64,000 bases of DNA from Neocallimastix lanati (nom. inval.) (Eukaryota > Neocallimastigomycota > Neocallimastigomycetes > Neocallimastigales > Neocallimastigaceae): the NCBI GenBank assembly GCA_016946835.1, contig JACVTC010000135.1:293501-357500 (forward strand), given 5' to 3'. The number at the start of each line of letters is the position of its first letter. The first letter of the stretch is position 1. Shown piece after piece: positions 44,613-57,637 of the stretch. Made by a program: the position numbers and the translations under genes. The notes below the pieces were generated by a model that searched no databases, was not told where the DNA came from, and worked only from the letters and a program-made list of their open reading frames with translations.

Positions 44613-47600
44613 TTATACGATATCAATAATAATAATAAAAAAAAAAGTTGATTTTATTATTTAAATTATCTTTTTTATATTTTTATATTATTTTTTTTAT
44701 CATAAATATATATATATATATTTTTAAATAAAAAAGTATTAAAAAAGTCCTTTTTATTAAAATTAAACTTTTTGACTGAAATTATATAAATTTTTTTTTT
44801 TTTAAAAAAAAATTTAATAAAAATAAAATAAAAGTATTAATTGATAATAATTATAATAATTTTATTATTTATTTTTTTTTTTTTGTTTAGTTTATTAATG
44901 TTATTAGAAATAATAAAAGCAATTTAAATAAAAATATAAAAATATACCTATTAAATAAATAAAATAATAAATACAAATAATATGAAAAGAAATTAAAATA
45001 AAAATAAAAAAAATATTTATATTCACTTAAATTTTATTTATTCATTCATTTAATTAGTACACAAAATTAAAAAAAAAAAAAAAATTGTCCAAATTTGAAC
45101 ATAATAACTTTTTAAATAAAGTTAAAATTTAAAATAAAATATAAAAATAAATAAATTAAAAAAAATTCCACCATTAAAAATATTTGAAAATCAAGAATTA
45201 TTTTTTTATGAATAATTTAATTACAAAATTTTGAAAATTTCAACTTTAGTTTGAAGTAAATGTAGTCAGGAAATCCATTTCACTTTTTTAATTCTTCTAA
45301 AAAACTTTTATATTTAGTTATTAACTTTTCCAATTTAAAATAATTTGGCTGTTTTAAATAGTATAAATATTTCAAAACCTTGTAATTCATATTTAAAAAC
45401 AAATTATTTCTTAATTTTACAAAATTTAAATAAAATATAACATTAGCTTAACATATTTACTAATAATACATTTTAAATTCAACATGAATAAATAGATAAT
45501 TTTAAATTTATTTTTCTAAATATTTATATATTTATGGTAAGTATAATTACATATACTACAATGTGTAGTAAATTATATTTTAAATTATAAATATAATCAA
45601 ATAATTGTAAATTTATATACCCAATTCATTTTTACAAAAAATTAATAATCAAATAAACCTATATAGAAATAAATTTTGTATATCATGTTATTTAACTATT
45701 GTGTTGTTTTATATCAAGTAGTTTTTTTAAAAATGTTCATTTACTAATAATTGTCCTTAGTATTGATATTTATATAAATAATAATAGTAATCATAACATT
45801 TATAATTTATAAATAGGATAAATAAATTCTTGTGATTTATATTTTCTGAATAAATTTATTCTACACCACATCTGCTACATCATTTTGTGTCACACTTAAC
45901 TCCTATTTAATTAATATTAAATTAAAATTATATAATAATTAAAATTTATGCTTTTTAAAGTTTAATATATAGTTAATAATTTAAATAAATTATTATTCAT
46001 AATATATTAAATTTAATTCTAATAAATGAAATAATAATAGATTTCATTGTAAATTAATTGTGTGGAATATTAAATTTAAAGTTGAACAAAATTAATAATA
46101 TAATTAATCAATAAATTTAATGTATAATACATTGAATATCAGTGATTAATTATAAAGGTTTGAATAATATTAATAATAAATTATGTTTATTGCTGGATAT
46201 GATATAAATGGAGTATTTTAGTAATTGCGATTTAGATATTGTTTTCAATTATATGTAAAGCGTTAATTGAATTATATAAAATAAGACACAGTTATTGTAA
46301 TTATTTATAACATAAACGTTTTTATCATTAAGTTAACACGAGGAAAATTTTGTCGATTTTAACCTCCATATATTTCCTTATAAATATTTTATTTAAAAAT
46401 GTCCTTAATATCATACGAGAAAGAAAAGCGTGAGAATAAACAATAATATCAGGAATAATTAAGAACTCTGTATGTGAGATTAATTCCTCTGAAATAATAG
46501 CTAAAATTATTCACTTCTGTACATATCTATTTGAAAATTTATCCCATTGTTTCGGTTTATATAAAATGAAGAAATTCAACACAATAATGATAAATATTAT
46601 TCTCAACAAAGATAGTACAATAATCCACATAAATTGATCTTCTAAATATATTTTTGATACTTTTTTCTTCATTTTTAATAAATTTATATTTACAGAAAAG
46701 CGGTTCATTATTATACGAATTTCTAGTAATCAAAGTATTTGGATATCAATCAAAATATCATCTTTAATGTTGTAAGAAATATATTGATAAAGATATTTCA
46801 TACTAGTAAATGAAGTATTTTCAATACTCGTTGAATTGAATATTGCACTATCCTCTTGATTATTTCGGAATACTGTAATAGAGATTATAATTTAGATTAA
46901 TGATTATTTTTCGTAAACAAGATCGATTGATCTATTTCAACTGCAATACTGAACAATCATTAATACACTTTGTAAACTCTTTATTATGTCATATTATATA
47001 GTGTTATTTTTTTTTATTTTAAATTTGGAATAGATATTCCTTAATTCATTATAACTCAGGTGTTGGATTTCTTTATCGAATATACCTCCAGAAGAATATA
47101 TATTTTTATTGTGTTGTTCGGTCTTTGGAACTGTTTATTTTTTTTTTTTTTTTTTTTTTTTTTGAATTTTGAATTTTATTCTTTAAATTATAATATAAGT
47201 AATTATTATATAAAATCTTAATCCTGAATTGATAATAAAACAAATAAATTTTCAACTCTACTCGATAAAAATTTCTCCAATCTACTTATTTAGAAATCTT
47301 AGATATTCTCACAAGGAATGCCACAATAACATGTACATTGATATCAACCAACCTAATTTAATTAATCATTATCAGAACGCAATTCAAAGTAATCAATTTA
47401 AACACATCTTTGAAAAATTCAAATTTAGTTTGATGGAAGTTATATTCAGTAAATCCATTTCTATTTCTTAATTCTTCTAAACATTTATATATTTCATTTC
47501 TAAAACTTATTAAAAATTTCATATATTATTAATTAAATTTATTATAAAACAATTTAAACAAAAAAAATCAAAAAAAAAAAAGCATAACATAAAAATTAAA

Positions 47601-48128
47601 TAAATATTAATATTTTTATTAATACGAAATTTAATACTTGAATAGTTAAATGTTTAATAATATTCATATATTTAATTAATCTAATATTTAATTAATATAA
47701 TATTTTTTTTTTATTGTGATAAATATTACATTTAATATATAATAAATAATTTAGTAAACGTATTCTTGGGGATGCCTTCGTTTTCTTTATTATAGCTGTA
47801 AATGCAAATTGAGATGCGCAAATACTAGTGGCATATTTGCTCATATAATATATGATTGAATAAGTACATAAATAGAAGTATTAAATAATTAAACTATTAT
47901 AGCTATGCCGCCGACTCTGTACTGAATTAATATGAGTTATATATTTAGCTTAATATATTTCAAATAATTAATTAAAATTATGATAATTAAACATTTTATT
48001 AACAATTACGCTAGGTTATTCTATAAATTATAGTAAAATAATAATAATAATTAATAATAATAAAAATTATAATAATAATTATAATAATAATAATTAATAA
48101 TAATAATATTTATAATAAATATAATAAA
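44613..48128. other. Repeat-rich, gene-free region
   Basis: Contains the inverted host repeat 45050-45270 (partner of 19985-20215), the direct duplication 45640-46105 (partner of 39820-40505) and the inverted piece 46185-46365 (partner of 24355-24540). A weak minus-strand open frame at 46511-46708 and a plus-strand one at 47229-47471 have no recognisable domain. A T-run lies at 47136-47163. A slightly GC-richer patch at 47760-47940 ends GCCGCCGACTCTGTACTGAA, like the end of the 27.4-kb island. Confidence 0.5.
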
Positions 48129-48734
48129 TATTAGCTTTATTAATATTATAATAAATTTATTATACATTAATTGTATAAAAGGTTAACAGAAACCTTTATA
48201 TATGATATAAAACAAATATGTGTAGTAACATATTTGTATATTTAATAATAATTATTAAATATTAAATTTATATTTTTTTTTGATAATAATTATTTTATTT
48301 TATTTTATTTCAATATGTATTATTATAATTATAATAATTATAATACTTTATTTCATATAAAATTTATATAGTTCTATATATTAGAATATATAATTAATAT
48401 ATTACCTATTTCTTATAAATTAAATTATTTATATTAGAAATAGAGAACTCTCTTGTAAATTTTTAGGAATTAGAATTATTATTTTAATCGTACGAATATT
48501 ATAATTTTATTAATAAAATTTACTAAACTACCATTATTTAAAACCCACTGCTTATAAATTATTGCACATAAAAGTCCCGCATATCATATAATACATCATG
48601 TGATTTATAAATGTGATATTATTTACATAAAGTAAATTAAAAATAAGGGATTATTGCATTTCGACATAATTTATGTATAATCATTTATTTATGTATTACA
48701 ATGTGGCTTATAAAAATAAATGAATAGGGTTAAA

Positions 48735-48765
<31 letters not shown>

Positions 48766-48929
48766 TATTAACATTTATAGTAAAAAAAAAAAAAAAATAA
48801 TAAAGTAAAATAAAAATAAAAAAAAAAATAAATAATAAAGTAAAATAAAAATAAAAAAAAATAAATAATAAAGTAAAATAAAAATAAAAAAAAAATAAAT
48901 AATAAAGTATAAAAATGTCAAATTTAGAT

Positions 48930-49440
48930 TATGTTATAATGAAGTTGAAAGTAATCATAAAATTTATTTGTTTTATAAAGCTATTACAAATTTTCCTGTT
49001 ATAAATCCTGATATATATATTTGATATTTATAATTATAATAAAATTATATGTCAAATATATAATTATTTCCATTTTTTAAATTTTTTGGAATATTTTAAT
49101 AAGACTTATTTATATAAATATGATATTCAATATTGGAATTATTATAACGATATAAATCACATAACAAATAATGCTTCAGAATCTTTTAACAATTACTTAA
49201 AAAAATTGTTTTACAAAAAACCTTCTTTCTATGAATTGATTTATCATTTAAAAAGAGAAGAATCTTTATCTTACTATAATTACAAAAGGAAAATTGAACG
49301 AGTTTGGAAAAAAAAAAAAAGAATAATATTAACAAAAACTGATGAAATCTATGATTCAATTAAAAAATACAAAAAAAAGGAATCCGAATTAATTGATAAA
49401 TAATGTGATAAAAATGATATCATTGATTTATGATAAAAAT
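48930..49440 (+). pseudogene. MULE transposase, copy C (C-terminal fragment)
   Basis: The ORF 49086-49403 has YNDINHITNNASESFNNYLK, KKPSFYELIYHL and LSYYNYKRKIERVWKKKKR, matching the C-terminal thirds of copies A and B. Preceding degenerate sequence (48950-49085) shows FYKAITNFPVINPDIYI. It lies inside the copia remnant and in the opposite orientation to it. Confidence 0.8.
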
Positions 49441-49632
49441 GTTTATTAGAATTAAACAAGCTCTAAATTTATAAATAATAATAATTAACTAGATATATAT
49501 AGTTTAAATTATATTAATATCAATATCAATATATTTTATTAATATCAATATCATTATATTTCATTAATATCAATATCATTATACTTCATTGATATCAGTA
49601 TCTTTATATTTTATTAATATCAATATCAATAT

Positions 49633-50260
49633 TTAAATTTTATTATCAATATTATCTTTATTAAAATGGAATCTAATATCTATATATTTTAATTTAGTAT
49701 TTATTTCTCCATTTTCTGTTGTTGTTTTGCTAGCTAAATTAACTGTGTATATTGTAATTGTTTTATTATAATTTATTAATTCTTTTAATATATTTCTTAT
49801 CCATAAAATTTTCTTCAAATTTTCAGAGGTACTTATACATTCTGTCTCGGCGGTAGATGTAGCTACACAAGATTGCTTTTTAGAAATCCAACATATTGGA
49901 AAATTTCCCATTAAAATTATACCTCCAGAAGTAGATTTTCTGTTCTATAAGTCACCTCCAAAGTCCGAATCAGTATAAGCTTTAATTTCTCCCTTACCGT
50001 CATATACAATTATATATTAATTATTTTGTTCCAATCAGATATTTTGGGACATTCACATTCTTGCGGCTTTATTAACTGCAAATGCTATATCAGGTCTAGT
50101 GCATTTTGATAAGTAAATTAATGAACCTATCGCACTTTTGTAGGTTGTATTATCAAAAGGTTTTTTTATTTTCTGATTTTATATTATCACCTGTGCATGG
50201 TATTTTTCTATTCCTTGTGCTTTTTATATTAAATTTATTTAATAAACTTTCAATAAATCT
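49633..50260 (-). pseudogene. Copia RNase H and end of RT
   Basis: SAIGSLIYLSKCTRPDIAFA, AYTDSDFGGD, NRKSTSGG, CWISKKQSCVATSTAETECI and KYIDIRFHF follow the canonical copia RNase H order. Stops occur at about 50005-50050 and before NRKSTSGG. The ORF 49633-49911 is the longest open piece. Confidence 0.85.
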
Positions 50261-50261
50261 T

Positions 50262-50795
50262 TAATACATTAAATAGCTTAATTTTTCGTACAATTAATTT
50301 ATTTAATGTATATGAATTATTTTTTAATATAAAATTTATTAATTATTTTTTAAATTGAAAAAATTTTTTAATTAGTTTAGTTAACTTAGTTTAGTTTTAA
50401 ATAGTTAAATATTAATTTAGGAATACTCTTAAATACTTAATATTTATAAAAATAGTTTTTCAATATTAAATATATAATTAAAATTATTGTAAGTATTAAA
50501 ATAATAAATAAAATAAAGAGTTTAAAAAATTAATTTTTGTTTTAGTAAATTAATAAATAATAAAATTATTAATTAAAAAATCTTTTGTTTATAAATAAAT
50601 AGCTATATATATATTATTAAATAACATCATATATTAATAATGTTATAAGAAAAAATATAAATACATGTAATTTTTCTAAATTAAATCGATGTATTAGTTA
50701 TTAACTATTTTACAGTTAATAATATAAAAGAATTTTATAATTAATAAATAAAAAGAATTTAACAATAAAAGAATTTACTTATTTGTTTAAATTGT
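50262..50795 (+). repeat. 530-bp insertion, left arm of an inverted pair inside copia RT
   Basis: Starts TAAATCTTTAATACATTAAA and ends near TTTACTTATTTGTTTAAATT. The reverse complement occurs at 51482-52035. Between the arms lies 690 bp of copia RT in the normal orientation, so the two copies probably inserted separately. Confidence 0.8.
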
Positions 50796-50984
50796 AAAGT
50801 GTTTTTTATTGTTATAATCTGTTTTAAATTGACGGATTCATTACAAAATCCCTTTTGGGAAATAATATATTTATTATTTTCTTTTTCTACTTTTATTCCT
50901 AATATATATTCTATTGGACCACAGTTAGATACTTTAAATTCATTTTTTTATCTTTTTTATTATATTTGGGATAATTTTGTCTTC

Positions 50985-51350
50985 TCCAGCAATTATCATG
51001 TTATCCACATATAGTCCTATTATACATTTTGTTTTATTTTTAACGGAGTATTTAAATATGCATTTTTCAGATAAAATTTGTTTAAAACCTTGTTTTGTTA
51101 AAAATTTTGTTATTGTTTTTATTCCACTGTCTACCTGATTGCTTTAGTCCATAAAGAGCTTTGTTAACTTTCCAATATCCCCTCCCAAAGTTGCTATCTC
51201 CTTTTGGGAATGGTAGTATAAATGTCTCTATCCAATGGAGAATTGAGATAAGCATCTTTGATATCCAATTGGTAGATATTCCAACGAAATTTGGCTGATA
51301 ATGTAAAAAAAAAAGTTTTAAACCATCAATATTAAGAGTAGGGGAATAAA
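50985..51350 (-). pseudogene. Copia reverse transcriptase, central motifs (changed active site)
   Basis: On the minus strand LDIKDAYLNSPLDRDIYTTI (motif A region with DIKDAYLN), WKVNKALYGLKQS and LYVDNMIIAGED are visible. The active-site box is YVDN in place of YVDD, so one catalytic Asp codon is changed. Frame breaks separate the motifs. Confidence 0.8.
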
Positions 51351-51481
51351 TGAGCTAATAATTTTTGTTTAAATCCTCCGGGCAACTAGTCGAGCTTTAT
51401 ATTTAATAATTTTATTGTTGGCATTTGTAAAGAATCTGTCAAATAAAACAGATTATAACAATAAAAAAATACTATAAAATT

Positions 51482-52035
51482 TAAACAAATAAAAAATAAA
51501 TAAATTCTTTTTATTAAAAAATTCTTTTATTAATTTATAAATTTCTTTGATGTTATTAACTGCAAAATGGTTAATAACTAATATATCAATTTAATTGAGA
51601 AAAATTACATGTATTTATATTTTTTCTTATTACATTATGAATATATGATTTTATTTAATAATATATATAAAGCTATTTATTTATAAACAAAAGATTTTTA
51701 ATTAATAATTTTATTATTTACTAATTTACAAAAACTAAAATTAATTTATTAAACTTTTTATTTCATTTATTATTTTAATACTTATAATAATTTTAATTAT
51801 ATATTTAATATTGAAAAAGTATATTTTTATTAGTATTAACTATTTAATATTATTCCTAAATTAATATTTAACTAATTAAAACTAAACTAATTAAATTAAA
51901 TTAAAATATATTTCAAATTTTAAAAAATAGTTAAATTTTATTTCAATAAATTTTATATTTAAATAAAATTTCATATACATTAAATAAATTAATTGTACGA
52001 AAAATTAAACTATTTAACGTATTAAAGATTTACTA
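51482..52035 (-). repeat. 530-bp insertion, right arm of an inverted pair inside copia RT
   Basis: Reverse complement of 50262-50795 with moderate divergence; its outer end is TAAATCTTTAATACGTTAAA read on the minus strand. It interrupts RT directly after WVFAIKKDALKI. Confidence 0.8.
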
Positions 52036-52233
52036 AATCTTTAAAGCATCTTTCTTAATAGCAAAAACCCACTTAGTAGTTATAAGATTTTTATTTTTAG
52101 GAATATGTTTAACAAAAGTCATGATTTTGTTATTGTAAAGGTTATTAAGTTCGTCATTAATAGCATTGATCCTATTAGATTTATTAGAACAATTAATAGC
52201 TTCGGTATATAGTATCCATGAAAACAGAAGCAT
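52033..52233 (-). pseudogene. Copia reverse transcriptase, N-terminal start
   Basis: INDELNNLYNNKIMTFVKHI and NLITTKWVFAIKKDA match the conserved copia RT opening (E...L..N.TW..V..P....I..KWVF..K). It is truncated by the right-arm insertion. Confidence 0.8.
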
Positions 52234-52283
52234 TCATTTTATCAGTATTATAGTGATTATCTTTAAATCGAGAATTAGAAGTA

Positions 52284-52553
52284 TTAGAAAAAATCAGGAA
52301 TTGAAGGACTACGTGGTCTTTTTCTTAATGGGTTAGAAGTAATATCAATCATTTTAATATCAGATTGATAAGTATTATTATTAGGGGAATCAGCCATATC
52401 ATAGTCTTCATTATTAATTATGGAATTAATAATTGTGTAGTAGTATTCAGGTGGATTAGAAGAATGTTCCAGGCAAGATTTATGGTCAGGGGGACGACCT
52501 ATTTTTAGAGTTATTAAGAGAAGAATATTTAAAAATTTCAGTAATATTTTCAA
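52284..52553 (-). pseudogene. Copia integrase C-terminal/linker remnant
   Basis: 89 codons with RPPDHKSCLEHSSNPPEYYY and a Ser/Pro/Arg-rich end (RKRPRSPSIPDFF), similar to the variable linker between copia integrase and RT. It follows the gag knuckle directly, so protease and the integrase core are deleted. Confidence 0.45.
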
Positions 52554-52559
52554 CAGTTT

Positions 52560-53446
52560 TTAATCCCCTCCAAAACTAGGACTTTCATTCGTGCTATATC
52601 GACATTCTCTTACAGAGTGTCCTCTCACTTCACAAATATAGCAAAAAGGTCTGTTATCCTTCTTCAAATTTGTTTTACTTTTCTTATTGTTGATTCTAAA
52701 GTTCTTGATTTCTTTATTTTTGTTTCTATTATGGTAGGATAACAAATCAAAAACATCCATTGGGTTAACGTTGTAATCAATTTTACTATCTTCCCAGTTT
52801 TCTAAATATGACCTAGCATAAATTCTTTCCTTTATGTATTCATATAATTCATCCAGGTTGTATTCAAAGTAACATTTATTAGAATTTTAAAGTCATCTGG
52901 TAGAATGTTGTACATCAATTTTAATTTTTTTCTCTTATCTGCGATGATTATATTTGCTTAACTTCATTGGTAGTCTTCATAATATGGCTTCAATCATTTG
53001 CTTTTTTAATTTTCTTAATTTTCTGAGCCAGTACTCCGGTGTCGTTATTATTATTATCATACATTTCCTTAAGTTTTTTCAAACATTCTGAAGCTAGATG
53101 TTGCTCTATTTTACTTCAGAACTGATTTTCATTTCCATGTTGAAGATCATTAACAACAATAAGTCCTAGTCCATGTTTTGGGCCATTTCCATGACTTTGT
53201 TTTTGTTTTGAGTAAATTATAATACACGATTATTAAATATCATGTTTTCAAGATTTATTATTATGGTCAATGCAATCGAATTGGTTTCTGTTCCATTCAT
53301 TTGGAACAATCTCTTTCAAAATATGTGTAACTACTCTTGTTGTGGCGTCATTCCCGTTGGGATTAAATACTATAGTTATTGGTCTTAATTTGACTGACAA
53401 CATCCTTTTCAAGAAATTCTTCAAGTCGTAATCTTTTAGCGACCAT
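52560..53446 (-). pseudogene. Copia gag-like region with CCHC zinc knuckle
   Basis: The ORF 52560-52760 ends in PFCYICEVRGHSVRECRYS, a CX2CX4HX4C knuckle. Upstream the minus strand starts MVAKRLRLEEFLEKDV (near 53446) and continues in shifting frames with RPITIVFNPNGNDATTRVV and ECLKKLKEMYDNNNN, which fits a gag polyprotein with several frameshifts. Confidence 0.65.
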
Positions 53447-54019
53447 GGTTAAGTGCGAATTTCCAATAGTTAAAATTATTAGCGCTGTGAAGGAAGTATT
53501 CCTTTGGCGTATTGTGGGTGCCGTTCATTTTCGTAATTAATTAGTAAAAGAGCAATTACTTTGAAAAGTTTAAAACGCTTTAATAATGCAAATTAAGAGT
53601 GTATAATTGAGACTCTTAATCTATTAGCTTTATTAATATTATAATAAGGTTTATTATATAGTAATTGTATAAAAGGTTAACAAAGAGTAAAATCATACAC
53701 TAAACGTAACCTTTATATAATATATCATGTGATTTATAAATGTGATATTTTTACATAAAATAAATTAAAAATAAATTAAAAATGTATTAACATAGATTTA
53801 TGTAATTCAAAACATGGAAAATTATAATAAATAAATAAATGAATAAAATAGATAAATAAATGGGTAGTTCACAATAAATATAAATATAATTAATATAATA
53901 ATAATAATTATAATAATAAATATAATAAATAATAATACTAAATATAATAAATATAATAATAATACTATATATAATAAATATAATAAATATAATAATAATA
54001 ATAATATAAAAATATTTTT

Positions 54020-55681
54020 TATTATTTAGTAACATTATTAAACAATATTTACTGTACTGATAATAAAGGAGAATTTCTGGTCTTAAACAATATAGAACCT
54101 AATGCTTATATGTTTAATATAGATTGCACACATATGTTCATAGGTAAAACATATGAAAAATCAGGATAGTGGATTTTTTCAACGGAACATATAAAGGATT
54201 GTTATTATAGAGAGGAAAAAGTAAATAACGAATATTTAGCCAAAGAAACATTAAATCCTTATAACTGTGAAGTCAAAGGATATGTCGATATTTCTTCCGA
54301 ACATTGCTATTTTGGAAGTAATAAAAAGGATGAATGAAAGTTTTAGTATTCCATGTTCAAATTTTGATAGTGATTTTGATTATGACAATAATGAAGTTAT
54401 AAATACTATTGCTGAAATGACTATTTTTAACGATAGTACAATGATTATGGATAAAAAAACTGATAAAGAAATCCAACTAAATAAATATTATAAAGAATAT
54501 TTTTATACCGTTAGTATTATTATTTAATTATTTATACATAATATGTAATTATTAAAATTTTTTATTAATGTATATATTTTTTTAATTTTATTGTTCATTA
54601 TAATTTATATTATATATATTAAATATATAAATATTTTCCTTTTCTTGTTATACTTCAAATTGACTTTCATTATAATTAATTTTTATACTTCATTCAATAA
54701 TAGATCTCAAAGATAAAAATACTAAAACTGCTTTTCCAACTATTGAAAATGTCATAGGTAAAATAGGTAAAATAGTTATTCTTACTAGGAAAAGAATGGT
54801 ATTATGACGAAGATATTGATACTAATCCACCTTACGGTACACCTTTAGTAATTCCATCAATAAGTAACTGTTTTAATTATCCTAATAATTATTTATATAA
54901 TTATCCTTATTATTCTAACCCTTGACCAATGGGAAATACAAGATATAGATGAAGAGGTTATTATATCGTAAAGAGAGCGATCCATATAATTCCGATAGAA
55001 ATAATGATCCTCCAAAAATATCTGAACCTTTTTGATTCTGATTGTCCAGTAAATGATTACTCGTGTTGTTCTTCAAAAATTATTGATGTTTGTATAAATT
55101 AATGAAATAGGTACTTGGGGAGTTGAAAATAATGATTGGTGCCTTATATCTGTTTCTATATCCACTACAAAATCCAGCGATCCAAATGCTACTATTGTTA
55201 CTACTGAAGAAGATGGTAATGGGGTATTGAAAATGGCAAATGGTGTGATATACTTAGTTCTGAAAATCTAACCCTCTCTCACTCCATCTGTCAATACTGA
55301 AACTTATTATTTGTATATTGCTTACACTAACAAATGCATACATTCTGAAGGAATTCTCAATTCTCCAATTACCATAGGAAGTTGTGACCATTCCAACTAC
55401 TCTTTGTGTTTGTGGGATGTTCCATATACCCACAATTGTCATTTCCATCTTAAACTTGATTATAATCGTTGTATTATGGCTAAGGATAATGCTTCCTTAG
55501 TTTTAGGTGAATGTGGCAATGATTGAAATACCTTCTATCGTAATGGTAATTACATTATGTCACCATTATACCAAGATAAATGCGTTGCGTTAAACACAAA
55601 TTCTAGTTTAATTATGATGGATTGTAATGAGTACGACACTAGTCAATTATTCTACTTCATTGGTTTCATTGTAAGATATTA
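54020..55681 (+). pseudogene. PI-PLC/dockerin gene copy 3 (heavily decayed)
   Basis: In order: an N-terminal domain remnant (NIYCTDNKGEFLVLNNIEPN, CTHMFIGKTYEKSG, DCYYREEKVNNEYL, GYVDISSEHCYFGSN); a gap that removes the PLC core; the distal PLC region near 54700-54920 (FPTIENVIGKIGKIVILTRK, NPPYGTPLVIPSISN); one or two dockerin remnants (CPVNDYSCCSSKIIDV, GTWGVENNDWCLIS); and a ricin-like end (YIAYTNKCIHSEGILNSPIT at 55311-55526, YQDKCVALNTNSSLIMMDC). Many frameshifts and stops are present, and none of the pieces is expressible as a whole. Confidence 0.7.
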
Positions 55682-56884
55682 AATTGAAATACATAAAATG
55701 TTGTTAAAGTTTATGGTTCGGAAATTATTTAATAAAGGTTTTATTAGCAATTCACTTAATATATAGATTATCTAATATAAACAATAGATTAATTATTATC
55801 TATACTGGAGCAGTAGGAGATTTTCTAGGTAGTATTAATTTAGTCAAAATAAAAAAATTTTTTAATTATTCAAAAATAAACATTTTTATACTATAAATAT
55901 AAACATAATAAAACTGTATGATGTTTTATACAACTATTTTATTCAATTAAATAAATGGAATATAAATTAACAAAAAATTAAATATTAAAAAACTTTTAAA
56001 TTTTTTAAAAATAATAAGAAACACTACTTTAAATTTATTTAGAACTAATAGTTATTTGATATTTGGTTGATATAATTGATAAACTTATATTTAGAATTAG
56101 TATTTAAAATATATATTAATTTATATAATTGTAACAATGATAAATTTATATATATTTTATTTAATGAATTTATTATTATATTTCTATATTTCTATATAAT
56201 AAAACTATTTATATTATTAAATAGTTTATATTAGTCTATAAAAGTAGACACTTTGAAACCTGAATCAATATTTGTATTATTTGAATATTTTTTGACACAG
56301 TAATATTAATAGAGAAAAATTTTTATTTAATTTTAATTTATTTTAAACATTATAAAAATTATGATAACATATATTATTATCTAAAAGAAATTGAGCACTA
56401 ATGATATTTGTAATGAAATAATTAAAAGATTAATACAAATGTTGATAGTAACTTTATTACTGGCAGCTTGTGAATATTTTCACGTGACAGATTCTAACAA
56501 AGAAATAATGTTTTTTTTATTGAGCATAGTTCTTCATAAAAGAAAGATCCATTAGTGAAAGATAAATTTTCATAAGATCCATATTGACTAACTTTAATAT
56601 ACTTTAAAAGTACAATTAAAGATTCAGTAATTTTTTTTTTATTAATATACAATTATTTGATAAAGCTTTTTATACACAAGATTGTATAATTAAGTAAATG
56701 GAATATAAGTAAACTATTTTTTTTTTTTAAAAAATATTTGTTCAGTAATCTATTAATTATATCTATAAATTAAGTGTCTGAAATATTTCGCTAAATTGAG
56801 GCACTTCACTACTAACTGGAAAATATTTTAATGGTTCTTTATAGAAATTTTTTACAGTTTCCAGTTTTAGTACTAGAACACATC
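55682..56884. other. AT-rich gene-free stretch
   Basis: No gene or clear element is recognised. Poly-T and poly-A runs lie near 56627-56640 and 56715-56730. Confidence 0.45.
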
Positions 56885-57019
56885 TGTTTGTAATTTAACC
56901 ATAGATATTGAAGGCATTCATGCTTTATCATAATCCAAACTTTTTATTTCTTTTTCATTTTCATGGATAATTTCAAAGAGATTTATGGATCTACCTAACT
57001 ATTCTTGAAATAAGGGAAT

Positions 57020-57626
57020 TTTTTTTTTTTTATTTCAGATGTGTACCGCCCTATGCCCCCCTCAAGGCATGGGAATATTAAGGTAGTCACAACACTTCGT
57101 GTGCTATAGTACAGGCGGATATAGTCCCTACTGGACAGCCTTACTTTGAATTCAGCATTGGCGCTCTAACCATACATATTATTGCTGAGATTTTTTTAGC
57201 ACGATTTTTCTCAGAATGCTTTTTCGGTGCCTAACTCCCTAGAAGCGAGGTTAGAATAACCTAACCCAATGAGTCATGTGCTAGCCCACTTGGTAATAGT
57301 ATATTTAGTTAGCAGATTAATACGTAGTTTAACTACGTGCATATGAACCCATATGCTAGGAATTCCCTCGTAAGTATATTGATGACAGTTACTAGCGCAA
57401 CCCTCTCAGGCCCACTGTTAGGACAGTATCTAGTCTATATCACTCCGGAATTTAAAGAATATTATATATAAGGGGAGAGGGATATACTTACCTGTTAACC
57501 CTAACCACCATCTTCCGTAAAACCTTTGTTCAGGAAAAACCGGAAATGGTCAAAGGGCGGGTTCGAAGCAGGAGCCTTATGCTTTAACATGCAACGCCTT
57601 AACAGCCAGGATAGAACCTGGAACGA
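57020..57626 (-). mobile_element. tRNA-headed SINE with poly(A) tail
   Basis: A 607-bp GC-richer insert. Read on the minus strand it starts with a tRNA-like head: an A-box-like TGGCTGTTAAGG (57597-57608) and a B-box-like GCTTCGAACCC (57559-57569), Ser/Leu-like. It ends in A12 (T-run 57020-57031). The 15-bp target duplication is TTGAAATAAGGGAAT: the left copy is 57005-57019, and the right copy is 57627-57637 continued at 58569-58572, because a later element split it. The unoccupied sequence survives inverted at about 20.85 kb. Confidence 0.75.
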
Positions 57627-57637
57627 TTGAAATAAGG

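Larger units (their letters stand above)
48129..53815 (-). mobile_element. Ty1/copia-type LTR retrotransposon remnant
   Basis: Minus-strand element. The right end (53623 to about 53815, the 5' LTR) and left end (48129-48700, the 3' LTR, with about 390 extra bp near 48200-48590) share TATTAGCTTTATTAATATTA, TTGTATAAAAGGTTAACA and CATGTGATTTATAAATGTGA. Order inside on the minus strand: gag-like region with CCHC knuckle, integrase C-terminal part, RT, RNase H. Protease and most of integrase are missing. Two inverted 530-bp insertions interrupt RT, and a MULE fragment sits between RNase H and the 3' LTR. A 16-bp match to a tRNA-Lys-like anticodon arm abuts the 5' LTR (53607-53622). Confidence 0.75.

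Noticed and set aside
53787-54035. ORF of Ile/Tyr runs
   Set aside because: It is a translation of AATAAT/TATAAT microsatellite.
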